In this document: positions 10,551 to 19,429 of the stretch, piece after piece | Numbering within the stretch: the first letter of the stretch is position 1 | How the letters are laid out: each line of letters opens with the position of its first letter | From: Amphimedon queenslandica | Lineage: Eukaryota > Porifera > Demospongiae > Haplosclerida > Niphatidae | Direction of reading: 5' to 3' | Assembly (NCBI RefSeq): GCF_000090795.2 | Contig: NW_003546259.1 | Span: 111,017-143,027 of the forward strand | Length of the DNA: 32,011 bases | Notes under the pieces: model-generated | Told to the model about the DNA's origin: nothing | Database searches by the model: none | Seen by the model: the letters and a program-made list of their open reading frames with translations, nothing else | Position numbers and translations under genes: made by a program

Positions 10551-10605
10551 CTTCATGTAGACAATTAAATGTCACATGTAACTAAATTAAATACAATTCA
10601 CATAC

Positions 10606-10847
10606 TTGACAGTCAACTTTGTGGCCATAGCTATGAAACAGAAACTGACAATTTAAAGCTAGCTAGAAGATCATGACAATTCTGAAACTATTTAACACAA
10701 AAATATCTATGTTAAATTTTATCAAATTTATATACATGTACTTTGAGATGGCATTCTAATCAACAAGCAAATCATATAATAGGTTGACTCTTCTTTGTGG
10801 AAACTTCTTCTTAATTTGTTCCATTGCATACACAATATAAGAAAATC
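10606..10847 (-). pseudogene. KDZ relic: second catalytic Asp (LLYD) and HSYGH exons
   Basis: Exon of about 10742-10847 reads FSYIVYAMEQIKKKFPQRR, then VNLLYDLLV, with the Asp codon at 10771-10773. A frameshift near 10765 changes frame to LECHLK, and the exon ends AAA|GTACATG. A 79-bp intron leads to exon 10606-10662 (after CTTCTAG), reading LALNCQFLFHSYGHKVDCQ, ending CAA|GTATGTG. A 55-bp intron joins it in phase to the GEGCE exon. Known KDZ proteins have YDIAC here, then FHAYGHxxxCQ, so one Cys is replaced. The expected acceptor before FSYI reads ATC rather than AG, so it is mutated or I have misplaced it. Confidence 0.8.
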
Positions 10848-10887
10848 GATAGTGAGAAATGAAAGCTTCAAAAAAAATGATACTAAC

Positions 10888-11023
10888 CTTTCCCAATGTT
10901 TAATTGAAAGAAATACCACAGGAAATTATACTTACAAACTATCGCAACAATTCCAGTCGTATCAAGTGCCTTAAATCTTGACATAGAGAGCAATACATCA
11001 GCTGCTAAAAATTCATTACATTC
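10888..11023 (-). pseudogene. KDZ relic: TTGIVAIVC exon
   Basis: Starts after ACTATAG and reads ECNEFLAADVLLSMSRFKAL, then DTTGIVAIVCKYNFLWYF, ending AAAG|GTTAGT. KDZ transposases carry a Cys-x-Asn-Phe-x-Ala segment, then Asp-x-x-Gly-Val and a Cys-Arg-His motif at this point, so CNEFLAA, DTTG and VCKY line up; Arg-His is Lys-Tyr here. It follows exon 11070-11235 in phase across a 46-bp intron (11069-11024). Confidence 0.8.
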
Positions 11024-11069
11024 CTATAGTATTTCTCTTGGTTAAAATTAAACTGTATCATCAATTTAC

Positions 11070-11235
11070 CTCAACAATTAATTGATGCCCTTAAGCATGA
11101 CTTCCAACAAATTTATTAACATTATCCTGGTTAAAATATAAGCCCAGATAAGCATGTAGGGGCTCAGAAAACCAACTCCAGCAGACACTTTGCGGCACAA
11201 TCCAAAATTAGCATCAATAGAGTAAGAGGGCTTGA
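11070..11235 (-). pseudogene. KDZ relic: first catalytic Asp exon (SIDANF)
   Basis: Starts after GATTTCACAG and reads KPSYSIDANFGLCRKVSAGV, with the Asp codon at 11213-11215. Around 11180 the sense moves to another frame, EPLHAYLGLYFNQDNVNKFV, showing a frameshift. A TAA follows within GSHA/GHQLIVE, and the exon ends GAG|GTAAAT. The DANF-x-Leu box followed by a Phe-x-Asn-Gln-Asp stretch is typical of the KDZ core. The exon starts with two bases, whereas the previous recognised exon (11911) ends on a full codon, so an intervening exon appears lost. Confidence 0.82.
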
Positions 11236-11350
11236 CTGTGAAATCAACAATTACTGACCAATCATTAATTTAAAAACATCATTTTTTCTTGATTTTATGA
11301 TTGATTTGAGTGATCAAAGTTCATACTTTAAGTTCCTAAAGTACATATAT

Positions 11351-11770
11351 GTGACCCAATATGAGAAAACCAGGCTATCTGCGGGAATTATCAATTAGAG
11401 ATATGGCTTCTCAAAGTTGTGACAGTGGTACCTTATCAAAACTGAGATTATATCAAAAATGTATTCTATAAAGAATTTCCTTTCATTTGATACCAAGTTT
11501 GACCATAAATAAGTTAAAAGAGGTAATATACAGACCTTTCCTTTTGTTGTGCACTATGTAAATATTGCAAAATATAATGATAAAAATGGCTGTAACTCAA
11601 TTACATCCGTTTAGACTTCTTTTTGCATAATTAATCATAACTCAGCACTATGTGTCAAATGACAAGGAACAAAGACCAAAAGAAAGGAAAAGCTATGCTT
11701 AATTAAGAACTGTGTGAATCTCATATTTCAATTTTGGAGCATATAGCCTGGTTTTCTCATATCGGGTCAC
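11351..11770. mobile_element. MITE-B (420 bp, TSD ATATAT or ATAT)
   Basis: Inverted ends of 28 bp with one mismatch: GTGACCCAATATGAGAAAAC at the left, and GTTTTCTCATATCGGGTCAC at the right, each followed inward by CAGGCTAT. ATATAT flanks both sides (11345-11350, 11771-11776). There is no coding capacity. It lies in the inter-exon gap of the KDZ relic between 11235 and 11911, just where an exon seems to be missing. The terminal GTGACC and the A/T-only duplication are shared with MITE-A, although the rest of the sequence differs. Confidence 0.9.
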
Positions 11771-11910
11771 ATATATCATTATTAATAATTACAGTAATGA
11801 ACTACATCATACTGGTATTGTTCAAAACTTTCTATTTATTGCTAGATACAATAAAGCATTGCACTATAGAAGTATTATAAAGCATTCTCAGCAACAATGA
11901 AGCCAATTAC

Positions 11911-12190
11911 CTCCCGCTTAAACTTATATAGTGCCGTTACAAAGTCTTCTGATGGTAATTGACATTCCAAAAACAATGATTCCAATACATCAAATAACTG
12001 AAACAAAAATACTCAATTCAATCTTTATTTTCTTCATACCTAACACATGGAAAGATTATAAGCATGTAGCAATTATACTAGCTGTACTTGATATGCTTAC
12101 ACAATTAAATTCTTTATAATAAACTTCTTCTGAATTACAATCATGCGTGGCATTAGCATAGGAATATGAACAAAAGGTTACTTTCTTCCT
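11911..12190 (-). pseudogene. KDZ relic: two exons before the catalytic core
   Basis: Exon 12101-12190 (after CAAATTCAG, 90 nt) reads RKKVTFCSYSYANATHDCNS, then EEVYYKEFNC, ending TGT|GTAAGC. A 103-bp intron leads to exon 11911-11997 (after TTTGTTTCAG, 87 nt), reading LFDVLESLFLECQLPSEDF, then VTALYKFKRE, ending GAG|GTAATT. Both are full-codon exons, so phase is kept. The block matches the KDZ pattern of a His-x-Cys, a Tyr-Tyr stretch, then Leu-Glu-x-Leu and an Asp-Phe helix. The junction with the Cys cluster at 12236 is off by one phase, which may be another lesion. Confidence 0.78.
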
Positions 12191-12235
12191 CTGAATTTGA
12201 ATGAAACTGTCAGTTCACAAAAGTACTAAACTTAC

Positions 12236-12960
12236 ATTCCATCTAAAAAGGGTGTGTAATGGTCATATTCTCATGGTACTTAGTTATGCATTCCATGCAG
12301 TACGAAGGAAGTGCTCCATAGTCATAGCAATGATAGCAGGCAATTGTAGCTTCTTTTTAAAAAACAATACATTTGGTGCAACTTGGCAATGCATGCATTT
12401 TGACTGCTTCTTGAACAATTGTCACCATAATTGACAAAAGGTACCTTATGGCGGATTTTAAAATTCATCATTATAATGAAAAATATCAACCTGTGAGTGC
12501 TCTGTTGAACAATCATTGTTTCTATAAGTTACATAGTAACTTTTTGCATCATGTGGAGTAATTTTATGATAAATGGAGCTCAGGAAGATGGATTTTTATG
12601 GCTATAAAGACAAATTTCACTACCCGCCATAAGGTACCTTTTGTCAATTATGGTCACAATTACATTCTTAATCAGACACCATGCTGCTGATGACTTCTTT
12701 TGACGATGATGGTACTCACTGATGCTTTCATCAATGGCTGTTTCATCATTTGATTGCTATGGTACATCAGAGGTCACAGTAAGACAGGCATCCAAATCTT
12801 CAGGTTGAAAATCGTCAATGTCATGGCAGCTAGTATTGACATCTACATGAAAGCTATCATGTTCTTGACAAGGTTTCCTTAAAAAACCTTTGGTGCAACC
12901 TGCTTCTTTAAAATCATATGTTATACAGCAAATCCGCCACTTTCAGTTCATTAACTAGAG
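12236..12960 (-). pseudogene. KDZ relic: N-terminal region with Cys/His cluster, split by MITE-A
   Basis: Reading from about 12960: KWRICCITYDFKEAGCTKGF, then LRKPCQEHDSF and an acidic Asp-rich stretch, a TAG at 12757-12759, then SEYHHRQKKSSAAWCLIKNV. After the MITE it continues in the same frame with VQEAVKMHALPSCTKC, a TAA (12357-12359), KEATIACYHCYDYGALPSYC, then MECITKYHENMTITHPF and a TAG (12243-12245), ending GAAT|GTAAGT. The paired Cys with a terminal His and HPF resembles the CxC-type zinc cluster known at KDZ N-termini, probably a DNA-binding element. The true start of this exon is uncertain. Confidence 0.75.
12421..12657. mobile_element. MITE-A copy 3 (237 bp, TSD AATT)
   Basis: Same orientation as copy 1, with ends GTCACCATAATTGACAAAAG (one change from GTGACC) and CTTTTGTCAATTATGGTCAC. 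AATT lies at 12417-12420 and at 12658-12661. It separates KNVI from VQEA in the KDZ Cys-cluster exon; taking out the element and one AATT keeps the frame. Because the flank is AATT rather than ATAT, this copy decides in favour of a 4-bp duplication. Confidence 0.92.
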
Positions 12961-13200
12961 TCTGGTCTACTTTTTTCTTATTTCAATTGCTGTTTCTGTG
13001 GTTCCAGGTCCTTTGGGTACTTGTTTGCATGATTTATGTTACAAATTAGACTAATGGGCACTTACACTAGGTTTTTAATCAAAAGACTGGCATAAATTTT
13101 GCCTTTTTATGATACTGTAGGATCATGCGTAGCTTCTAATTGTTGTGTTTGAGGCCTGGCAATGGGCTTCTTGAAGATCTTGGATTATAGCCATTCTTAC

Positions 13201-13379
13201 CTTTCATCACATTCACTGACGTCAGAACTGTAAGTAACTTGCCTGTTAATTTCAATCCTCAGTACCGTGACAGGGAATATGTGGGATTTAATGGGAGGTT
13301 GATCACTCTGAGATGGCCCCAGGGGTAAGATTTTGCTCCAACAAGGCCTGTCACAAGGCTTAATTGCTTGTAAGACCAT
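13201..13379 (-). CDS. Candidate first exon, possibly of the KDZ relic
   Basis: The minus strand has ATG in a good context (ACCATGG) at 13379, then MVLQAIKPCDRPCWSKILPL, GPSQSDQPPIKSHIFPV and TYSSDVSECDE, ending at a strong donor AAAG|GTAAGAA (intron from 13200). The frame is open a little further upstream, to about 13415. No domain is recognised. Its orientation and position just upstream of the KDZ Cys cluster suggest a 5' exon of that gene, but I could not follow the splice into 12960, so the link is an inference. Confidence 0.4.
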
Positions 13380-13403
13380 GGTAGGTTTTGAAAAGGCAAA
13401 CTT

Positions 13404-15172
13404 TACACACCACAATTGAGTTTAATTGCAGTTGTCAGCTGATTGGTAGTTTAATAGAGTTCTTTAGTAGGAGTTTAGTAGGGGCAAAGGTGGAGAGAAA
13501 AGTGAGAGATTTTTTTAGCAAAAGAGAGATAGTGGGAGAGAGAGGGTGACGGACATGTAGATGTAGAAAGGAACATTGGGAGGAAATAGGATAAAGACAT
13601 ACAGAAGCAAAGATGAACAAGATGCAGAGAAAAGGGACATGCACATGTACAATAGGAAACCCATAAGGAAACGAATGATAGGGATGAAGAAGTGAGAGTG
13701 TACGAGTACATGAAACACTATGATGAACAAATTAAGCATTTAAGGCCTGTCAAAATAATCATTGACATTCACATGCAGTAGTCTGTACATTTACATGCCA
13801 CTTACCATCATCACTGATTCAACCAATGCAACACAGCATTTAAAAACTCTATCAATCCTTGCTGAAGCTGAGTTTGTTATAGTTCATTGTACTAAAAGAG
13901 ACAAAAAGAGATGGTAATTTTAATTATACAGTGATGTTTAAACACTTCCATGTTCTAATTGGACATTTTCAAGTTTTCTTCATCATTCTTTTCTCTTAAA
14001 CACAATTGTAAAGTATTGGCGACATTCTCCTACACAATAGATGATACATCAAATAACTCACCAAAAAAACACCACATTCTTAGTCACTGTCTTGCCATTA
14101 ATGTAAATACATGTACATGTACATGTAATGTAGTGTGTATTGCGTCTGGATACATAATAAAAATTAATTTCAAAGTTCATGCATACATTAATGTATGTGC
14201 ATAATATGTAGGTACATGTACATGTATTTTACAGAATTTATATGAAGAGAGAAACATAAAAAGAGGGACATCAGGAGATGAAGGTAGAGTCAATGATCTT
14301 TCAGAACAGAGAAATGCAGTACTTACATTAACAACTTGTAGAGAATAACTGCGTTATAAACCTATAGCAACATTAATATAATAATACTTAGACTACATGA
14401 ACAGTTTTAATGTAAAATCAAGCCTGACAAAAAATTTTTCAAGATGTCAATAATAATTCGAATGACATATTCAAGCAATCAATTTTTGTGATTTCTAAAA
14501 CATATACTGTAAAACATAGGTTATATGTATCATCATGCAATTACAAGAAATTATACAACTAAAGAGCAATCTGCATGCATGCACCTATAAGAATGAGCTG
14601 CCTTATGCAAGACAATAGCAGGACTAAGAGCTGTAGATTTCAGATGATTTCCTGAACAAAAAAGCAGACATTTTCTACAATTAATTAAAAACTAACGTGG
14701 TTTATAATAGAACCTTTCACAGTTGACCTCGCAGTTGACCAAGTGAACGAGTTCCTTTTTTTTCTTTTTACATCTGAAGGAAAATGTTTTGGAATCACTG
14801 ATGCTTGGCCTTGAGCTAAGCTTAGGCTATGACAGTGTAGACAGGCAAAAGGCACAAGGCAGAGCCAGTCGTATTGAGAGTTGATTAGATTTAGTAGACC
14901 ATGTAGACCGTCCACTCGACTATCTAGAGTGGCTAGTCTAAGTCTAGTTATTCAATACCACATATGAGTGCTATAGATTTAATAAATTAATAATTAAACT
15001 TGGGAGGTGTGGCTTGCTGGCTATCTAACTTCCTGTTGCTGACTATTAGTGATTAAAAGTGAGTATAAGAATTGTGTTCTTGTTACTTGATTAAGAAAAG
15101 AGACTAGTCCTAACTTTAAGGATTGTCACTTTTAATCATTGTGATTACAAATTTTTCCTGTACATGCCTAGG
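13404..15172. other. Interval between two divergent transposon relics
   Basis: Contains a purine-rich tract on the plus strand (about 13475-13700, GAGAGA/GGGAG-type), which gives overlapping Ser/Leu/Phe-rich open frames on the minus strand that I do not accept as genes. There are ACATGT runs at 14108-14127 and 14212-14226, a GCATGCATGC near 14573, and a small inverted repeat CCACTC/GAGTGG at 14911-14931. If both relics were once active, this 1.8 kb would have held their promoters; no clear core promoter element is visible. Confidence 0.5.
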
Positions 15173-15262
15173 ATGATAACCCGTTCACAAAGGAATAGGA
15201 AATACAAAGTGACTCGTAGGAGACAGCGGTTGATGGAATTGGCAAAAACAAGATGGGACAAG
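15173..15262 (+). pseudogene. Probable first exon of the MULE-OTU relic
   Basis: ATG at 15173 opens a 30-codon exon reading MITRSQRNRKYKVTRRRQRL, then MELAKTRWDK, ending at AAG|GTATGT. It is strongly basic, as an N-terminal nuclear or DNA-contact segment would be. It ends on a complete codon, as required by the exon at 24137 (ARKEIVPSLPSEV); the join LAKTRWDK-ARKE reads naturally as one helix. The implied intron is about 8.9 kb, far longer than the others here, so either later insertions swelled it or the join is wrong. Confidence 0.45.
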
Positions 15263-16504
15263 GTATGTTAGTATGTTACGGTAATAAAACTAGCCTTAGA
15301 AAGAGGATTGGGAGGGTGATGAGAGTGACAAATCCAATCTAAAATGGCCTCCAGTGAGAGATCACAGTTCTTTATTCTGAGCTACTGCATACACTTGGCC
15401 TTCTGTTCTCCATTTCTGCGTGCTTTAAAGCTATCATGTTGCCTACATTTCTAGAGATTTTCATTACCCTATAGAGGAAAATTTTGGAGGGGCTAAAATT
15501 TGGATAATTGCTAATTTTTTTGTGTTTGGTGAATTTTCATTTGGCAAATTTTTGCCCACATGCCACTGAGCATGCATATAATGGCTCAAAATTATTCTGA
15601 CGAATGGCTATCAAAATGCCAAATTTATTAATTGTAAAATATTCTGCTATACAGTATGACACGTACCTCTTTTAGTGATGATGATACTCAGGATTAATAC
15701 TTGGTACCACCCATAGAGACTACTAGTATGATTTCCTTCCAAGTAACAGGAAGGAAATGGGTATTGTGTACGGTGATAATTATGGTAGTCTTGGTTATAC
15801 TCCTTACGGCAAATAAGATTATCTGTGTGTATCATTATCAGTCCGCATCCGACAATGATTTCTGATACTGGCACAGATAACTTTTGTTTTCCATCATCCT
15901 TGAGTCTTACAACGTCCTTGAGGCTCTATTTAGTTCCAGATGATAAACAAGTATAGTAGTGTTATTTTAATAAGATAAAAAAGAATTTTGATTTCTTATT
16001 TACTTTTTGGATAATACAGTTGTGACATAATGCAACAAGGCAGCTGCATGGATAGCTAATTTCTGTTGTGCAGTGACTGGTAACTTTAATATTGCTGCAG
16101 TGATGACGAAAACCACTGATTTGCATTTTGAAGCAAGATGACTAGATATACTTCAGATCTACATATTTAAATATGCTTCTTTATGGTCAACAGTCTTTTT
16201 TCACTCACATTTTAATCATATTCATTTTTAGAACACGCCTATAATTAATCTCAGACCTACTTTTCACCCTCCTAATTGATTACAATCACTCATACCTGTG
16301 GCTCTGGTCCTCAATACACGACGAAGCCACATGTGTATTATTGGGCTTCAAAAAGTAATAATTGAAGTTGTAATTGTGGATGTATCTTAATTAATTTACG
16401 TGTCATGCAGTACATTTGTAATAACATTGAACATATATGTACATGTTCTGTGTATCAAGAAGTATGAATATTAATTACTATATGGTGGTAATTTCTCCAA
16501 GTAA

Positions 16505-16807
16505 TTATTGCATCAGGATCCACCCACACTGATAACTTGGAAGGCAAGAGCTACAAGGGGAAATATGGAATGAAAGGCCTTCTTGAACTCCATAGCTTGC
16601 CTGAGTGGCAATAAATGTTAGTGACAGGGAACCGTAAAGTCCAGAATGTCTCCTGAGCACTTGAAGCAACTTGTCCTCAAAGGCTGCTTTTGGCTTCCTA
16701 TCCACTGGTTTTGCCATCCAGCAGGTGAATTTCCAATATTTTTTCTTACAGAATGCAGATAGGGCACAAATGATTTTGAATAGTGTCTCACATATGGTAT
16801 CTATCAT
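16505..16807 (-). CDS. Uncertain 100-residue open frame
   Basis: Reads MIDTICETLFKIICALSAFC, then CWMAKPVDRKPKAAFEDKL and LLQVLRRHSGLYGSLSL. The middle third is amphipathic and has more balanced codon use than the surrounding AT-rich sequence, so it may be part of a coding remnant. A GTAAGAAAAA at about 16748 could be a donor on this strand. Equally, the plus strand has TTTTTTCTTACAG there, so splicing signals are ambiguous. No family is recognised. Confidence 0.2.
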   Translation of the reverse strand: MIDTICETLFKIICALSAFCKKKYWKFTCWMAKPVDRKPKAAFEDKLLQVLRRHSGLYGSLSLTFIATQASYGVQEGLSFHISPCSSCLPSYQCGWILMQ

Positions 16808-17910
16808 TGCTTCTAGAAGTTAGCATCCTATAGGGTCTATATACTGTAAGCCGGGTTTTGATTTAATAAATGTAGATGGCGAATTTGACAAAATTACTAC
16901 ATGTAGTTTTAGTTTCTAACTGTTGCGAGATGCTAGCTCGCAACAGCTACAGTCAAGCCATACTAAATTGAAGCCATACTACCTTCAAGCCAATTTTTTT
17001 AGCTACATTCAAGCCATACTCACAAGTTAATTAATTGTCTTGTTTTTCTCCTTCCCATCTAAATGCTTCTGCCAGAGCTTGATTAATTTCCTTCAATATG
17101 TTAGGGGGCATTATGACTTGATTAGATGAGGTAATTTGGGCTGCAAATCTGATAACAGTCTACCACTTGTTATGCTGTAAATGAAACACGTGTAGAAAAA
17201 AAATTATTGATAAGCATGACATTTTAAAATTATTATTAATTACGTAGTTCTTTAATACCTAATTCTTTTCATTGCTGTGCTTTCCCCTTCTGTCTGTCAT
17301 TTTACTCTACTCTGCATTGCCATTTTTATTGAATCCCTGCATTTTTGCTTACTGAGATAGTTTCGGTTGTCATAATACCAGATCACAACAGTATCTTTTT
17401 ACTATCACAATTATGAAGATTTAAATAATAATTATGCAAATATTATCAATGGACTTTTATCATGATAAATAAGCTGCCATCATACACACTTGTATATGGA
17501 GGCCAGGTATAGAATCTGAGTGGAATGAATTCAAATCTTATGGGAGTCAGTGTCAATGGGTGGCACAATGCCAGTGCACTTTTGATCCTGACCTTGGTAG
17601 TATTGAGCTTTGGTTGCTTAATGAGATAGCATTTGCAAGGTTCCGTCAGTAACTAAGTATATTAATGAATTCAAAACAAATGCTCTGTGAATGACTGTAT
17701 ATTGTGCAAAAAATTTCTGAATACATGTACATGTAGGTTTAGTTCTCGCTCTTTTAGATGCAATAACTTCCAAAGACAATAATTGTAGCTTTTTCCAAAT
17801 TTGTCATTAGCTTCAATCAATTGGAATTAGCGTCACAGTCAGATTTTCGTGTTTGCTTTTGTGTCTTAGTAGTGGGATTGCTATTGTAAAGAATATAAAA
17901 AAAATAAAAA

Positions 17911-18140
17911 AAGCAAGGACAAGTAGGATTCCGAACGAGCAATGAAAATACGAAACGAAAATCCTACTCTTGTGATGAAAATTCTACTCTACATTATAAT
18001 GTAACGTTATTATGTAAGAATTACAACTCACCTTGCAATGTAGAGTATAATTTGTGAGACAAGAGTAGGATTTTTACTTTGTATTTTTGTCAGTCGTTCA
18101 AAATCCTACTTTTCCTTTCTTAAAATTTTTTATGTCCTTG
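17911..18140. repeat. Foldback element with AGTAGGATT motifs
   Basis: Left arm (17911-17996) contains CAAGGAC, AAGTAGGATT, GAACGA, AATACGAAA, AAAATCCTACTCTTG and TACTCTACATT in order. The right arm (about 18037-18140) has the same landmarks in inverted order: AATGTAGAGTATAA, CAAGAGTAGGATTTT, TTTGTATTTT, TCGTTCAAAATCCTACTT and GTCCTTG. Each arm also carries its own short inverted AGTAGGATT pair, so the region could form a branched hairpin. No target duplication was found. It fits a small foldback MITE. Confidence 0.75.
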
Positions 18141-18782
18141 TTTGTGCTGCAACAGTCACAGTATCACTTCCTTTCTTGGAGAATCATTCTAGATGACAAG
18201 GACCTGCGCATACCCTGTTGGAGTAGAATGGTGCTACAATTAGCCTTCTATCTCCAGGCAAGATTGAGATATCGACTGACAACTGGATTGACAGGACTTG
18301 TGACGAAGGTGAAAATGAAAAAAGGTGGCTGAACAAAACGGTCGTTTTGCCAATTTTTCACTTTCCTCTTAGACAAGTTTTAGAGCCACACTACTGGTAC
18401 CAATGGAGTCCTCTGGTCAAGATAAGGTCCTTTAAGAAGTCTGGTAGACACAGGAGCTCATTTTCCCAGTATAGCAAGCCTGCAAAAGTTGTGGCAGCCA
18501 TTTTGAAGTGGGGTGAATCCTACTTAGTAATGCTACTGCGTTACTAATAGAATAGTTCATCTGATCCACATGAAAAATCTATTTTTATATCATCAACCTT
18601 TTTGTGGGGGCTCATTGTTTGATAAAAGAAGAGAGCACTTTGTTTGCCAAATATTTTCCTTGTAATTAAGTATTGGTGCTTCTTAGCTTTGTGATGTTAC
18701 CTTCAATCATTTCATATTAAAGTTTTTGATATGCACATCAATATGTATGCATTGTAATCTAAAGAGCTAAAGCAGATATTGT

Positions 18783-19127
18783 ATGATTATAATAAGAAAT
18801 ACAGATACATGTATCTTTCAATTTGCATGTGTAATGCTGCTACAAGTATACTTTGGTAACTGTAAGACCCATTTTGTGTTCCATATTTTATTTTATGTGG
18901 TCACTGACTTCAATCTTGGGATAAAAAGTTCATCTTCAATGCTTTTACCTTCAACTCTGGTAGTGCAGCCATTAGAAGACAAAATAGTATTAACTGTTAC
19001 AGTTTCCTCAAAAGTTTATCATAGCCATATTCATCCCTTTTGCATAATTCAGAAAGTGTATAATTTCTGTCAGAAACAGATCAAAAGCACATACTTGTTT
19101 TTCCTGAATGAGAACTTCAACAATTGA
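18783..19127 (+). CDS. Uncertain 114-residue open frame
   Basis: Reads MIIIRNTDTCIFQFACVMLL, then SSSSMLLPSTLVVQPLEDKI and IVLTVTVSSKVYHSH. The Cys/Phe-rich start is of AT-rich random type; the central part looks more protein-like. There is no upstream signal, domain or neighbour that supports expression. Probably chance or very old coding debris. Confidence 0.15.
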   Translation: MIIIRNTDTCIFQFACVMLLQVYFGNCKTHFVFHILFYVVTDFNLGIKSSSSMLLPSTLVVQPLEDKIVLTVTVSSKVYHSHIHPFCIIQKVYNFCQKQIKSTYLFFLNENFNN

Positions 19128-19429
19128 TTTATCTACTCCTGTGAAGCAATTGAATAAAGATCTTGTTTCAAAATGCAAACCATCAATTTAGGAGAGTTTG
19201 ATGCTCCGTGTTGTTGTACTAGGACATACAGCTTGCTGAGGTTGTGGTGACTATTGCGGGTTGTCCCTTAAGTTACCATTGTGTAGCGAGTCTTGGCCAA
19301 ATGCTTGTGTTTGTCCTTCTGCCATGACTTTAAAGTAAATAGAGCAAAAACCTTTACACTAGTTTGCTGAATTTGAAATTTTTTTCATTAATGCATTACT
19401 AATTGTTCCAAAGACATGCAGTGCATTGT

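Larger units (their letters stand above)
8130..12960 (-). pseudogene. KDZ (Kyakuja-Dileera-Zisupton) transposase relic, multi-exon, with nested MITEs
   Basis: The order of conserved blocks along the minus strand is that of a KDZ transposase: Cys/His cluster, FDVLESLFLECQLPSEDF, YSIDANFGLCRK with the first acidic residue, DTTGIVAIVC, LLYD with the second, FHSYGHKVDCQ, then GFGMAYGEGCEHLW with the Glu, and a coiled-coil tail. Exons join in phase through GT-AG introns of 43-283 bp over most of the length. Lesions are in-frame stops at 12757-12759, 12357-12359, 12243-12245, 10467-10469 and 10060-10062, frameshifts near 11180 and 10765, an apparently missing exon between 11911 and 11235, and two exonic MITE insertions. 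The protein would have cut and pasted its own element in the nucleus; this copy cannot. The ends of the element were not found. The N-terminal exon may lie at 13201-13379. Confidence 0.88.

Noticed and set aside
13435..13739. Three overlapping Ser/Leu/Phe-rich open frames on the minus strand
   Set aside because: They come from a purine-rich tract on the opposite strand that leaves several frames open at once; no domain or splice support.
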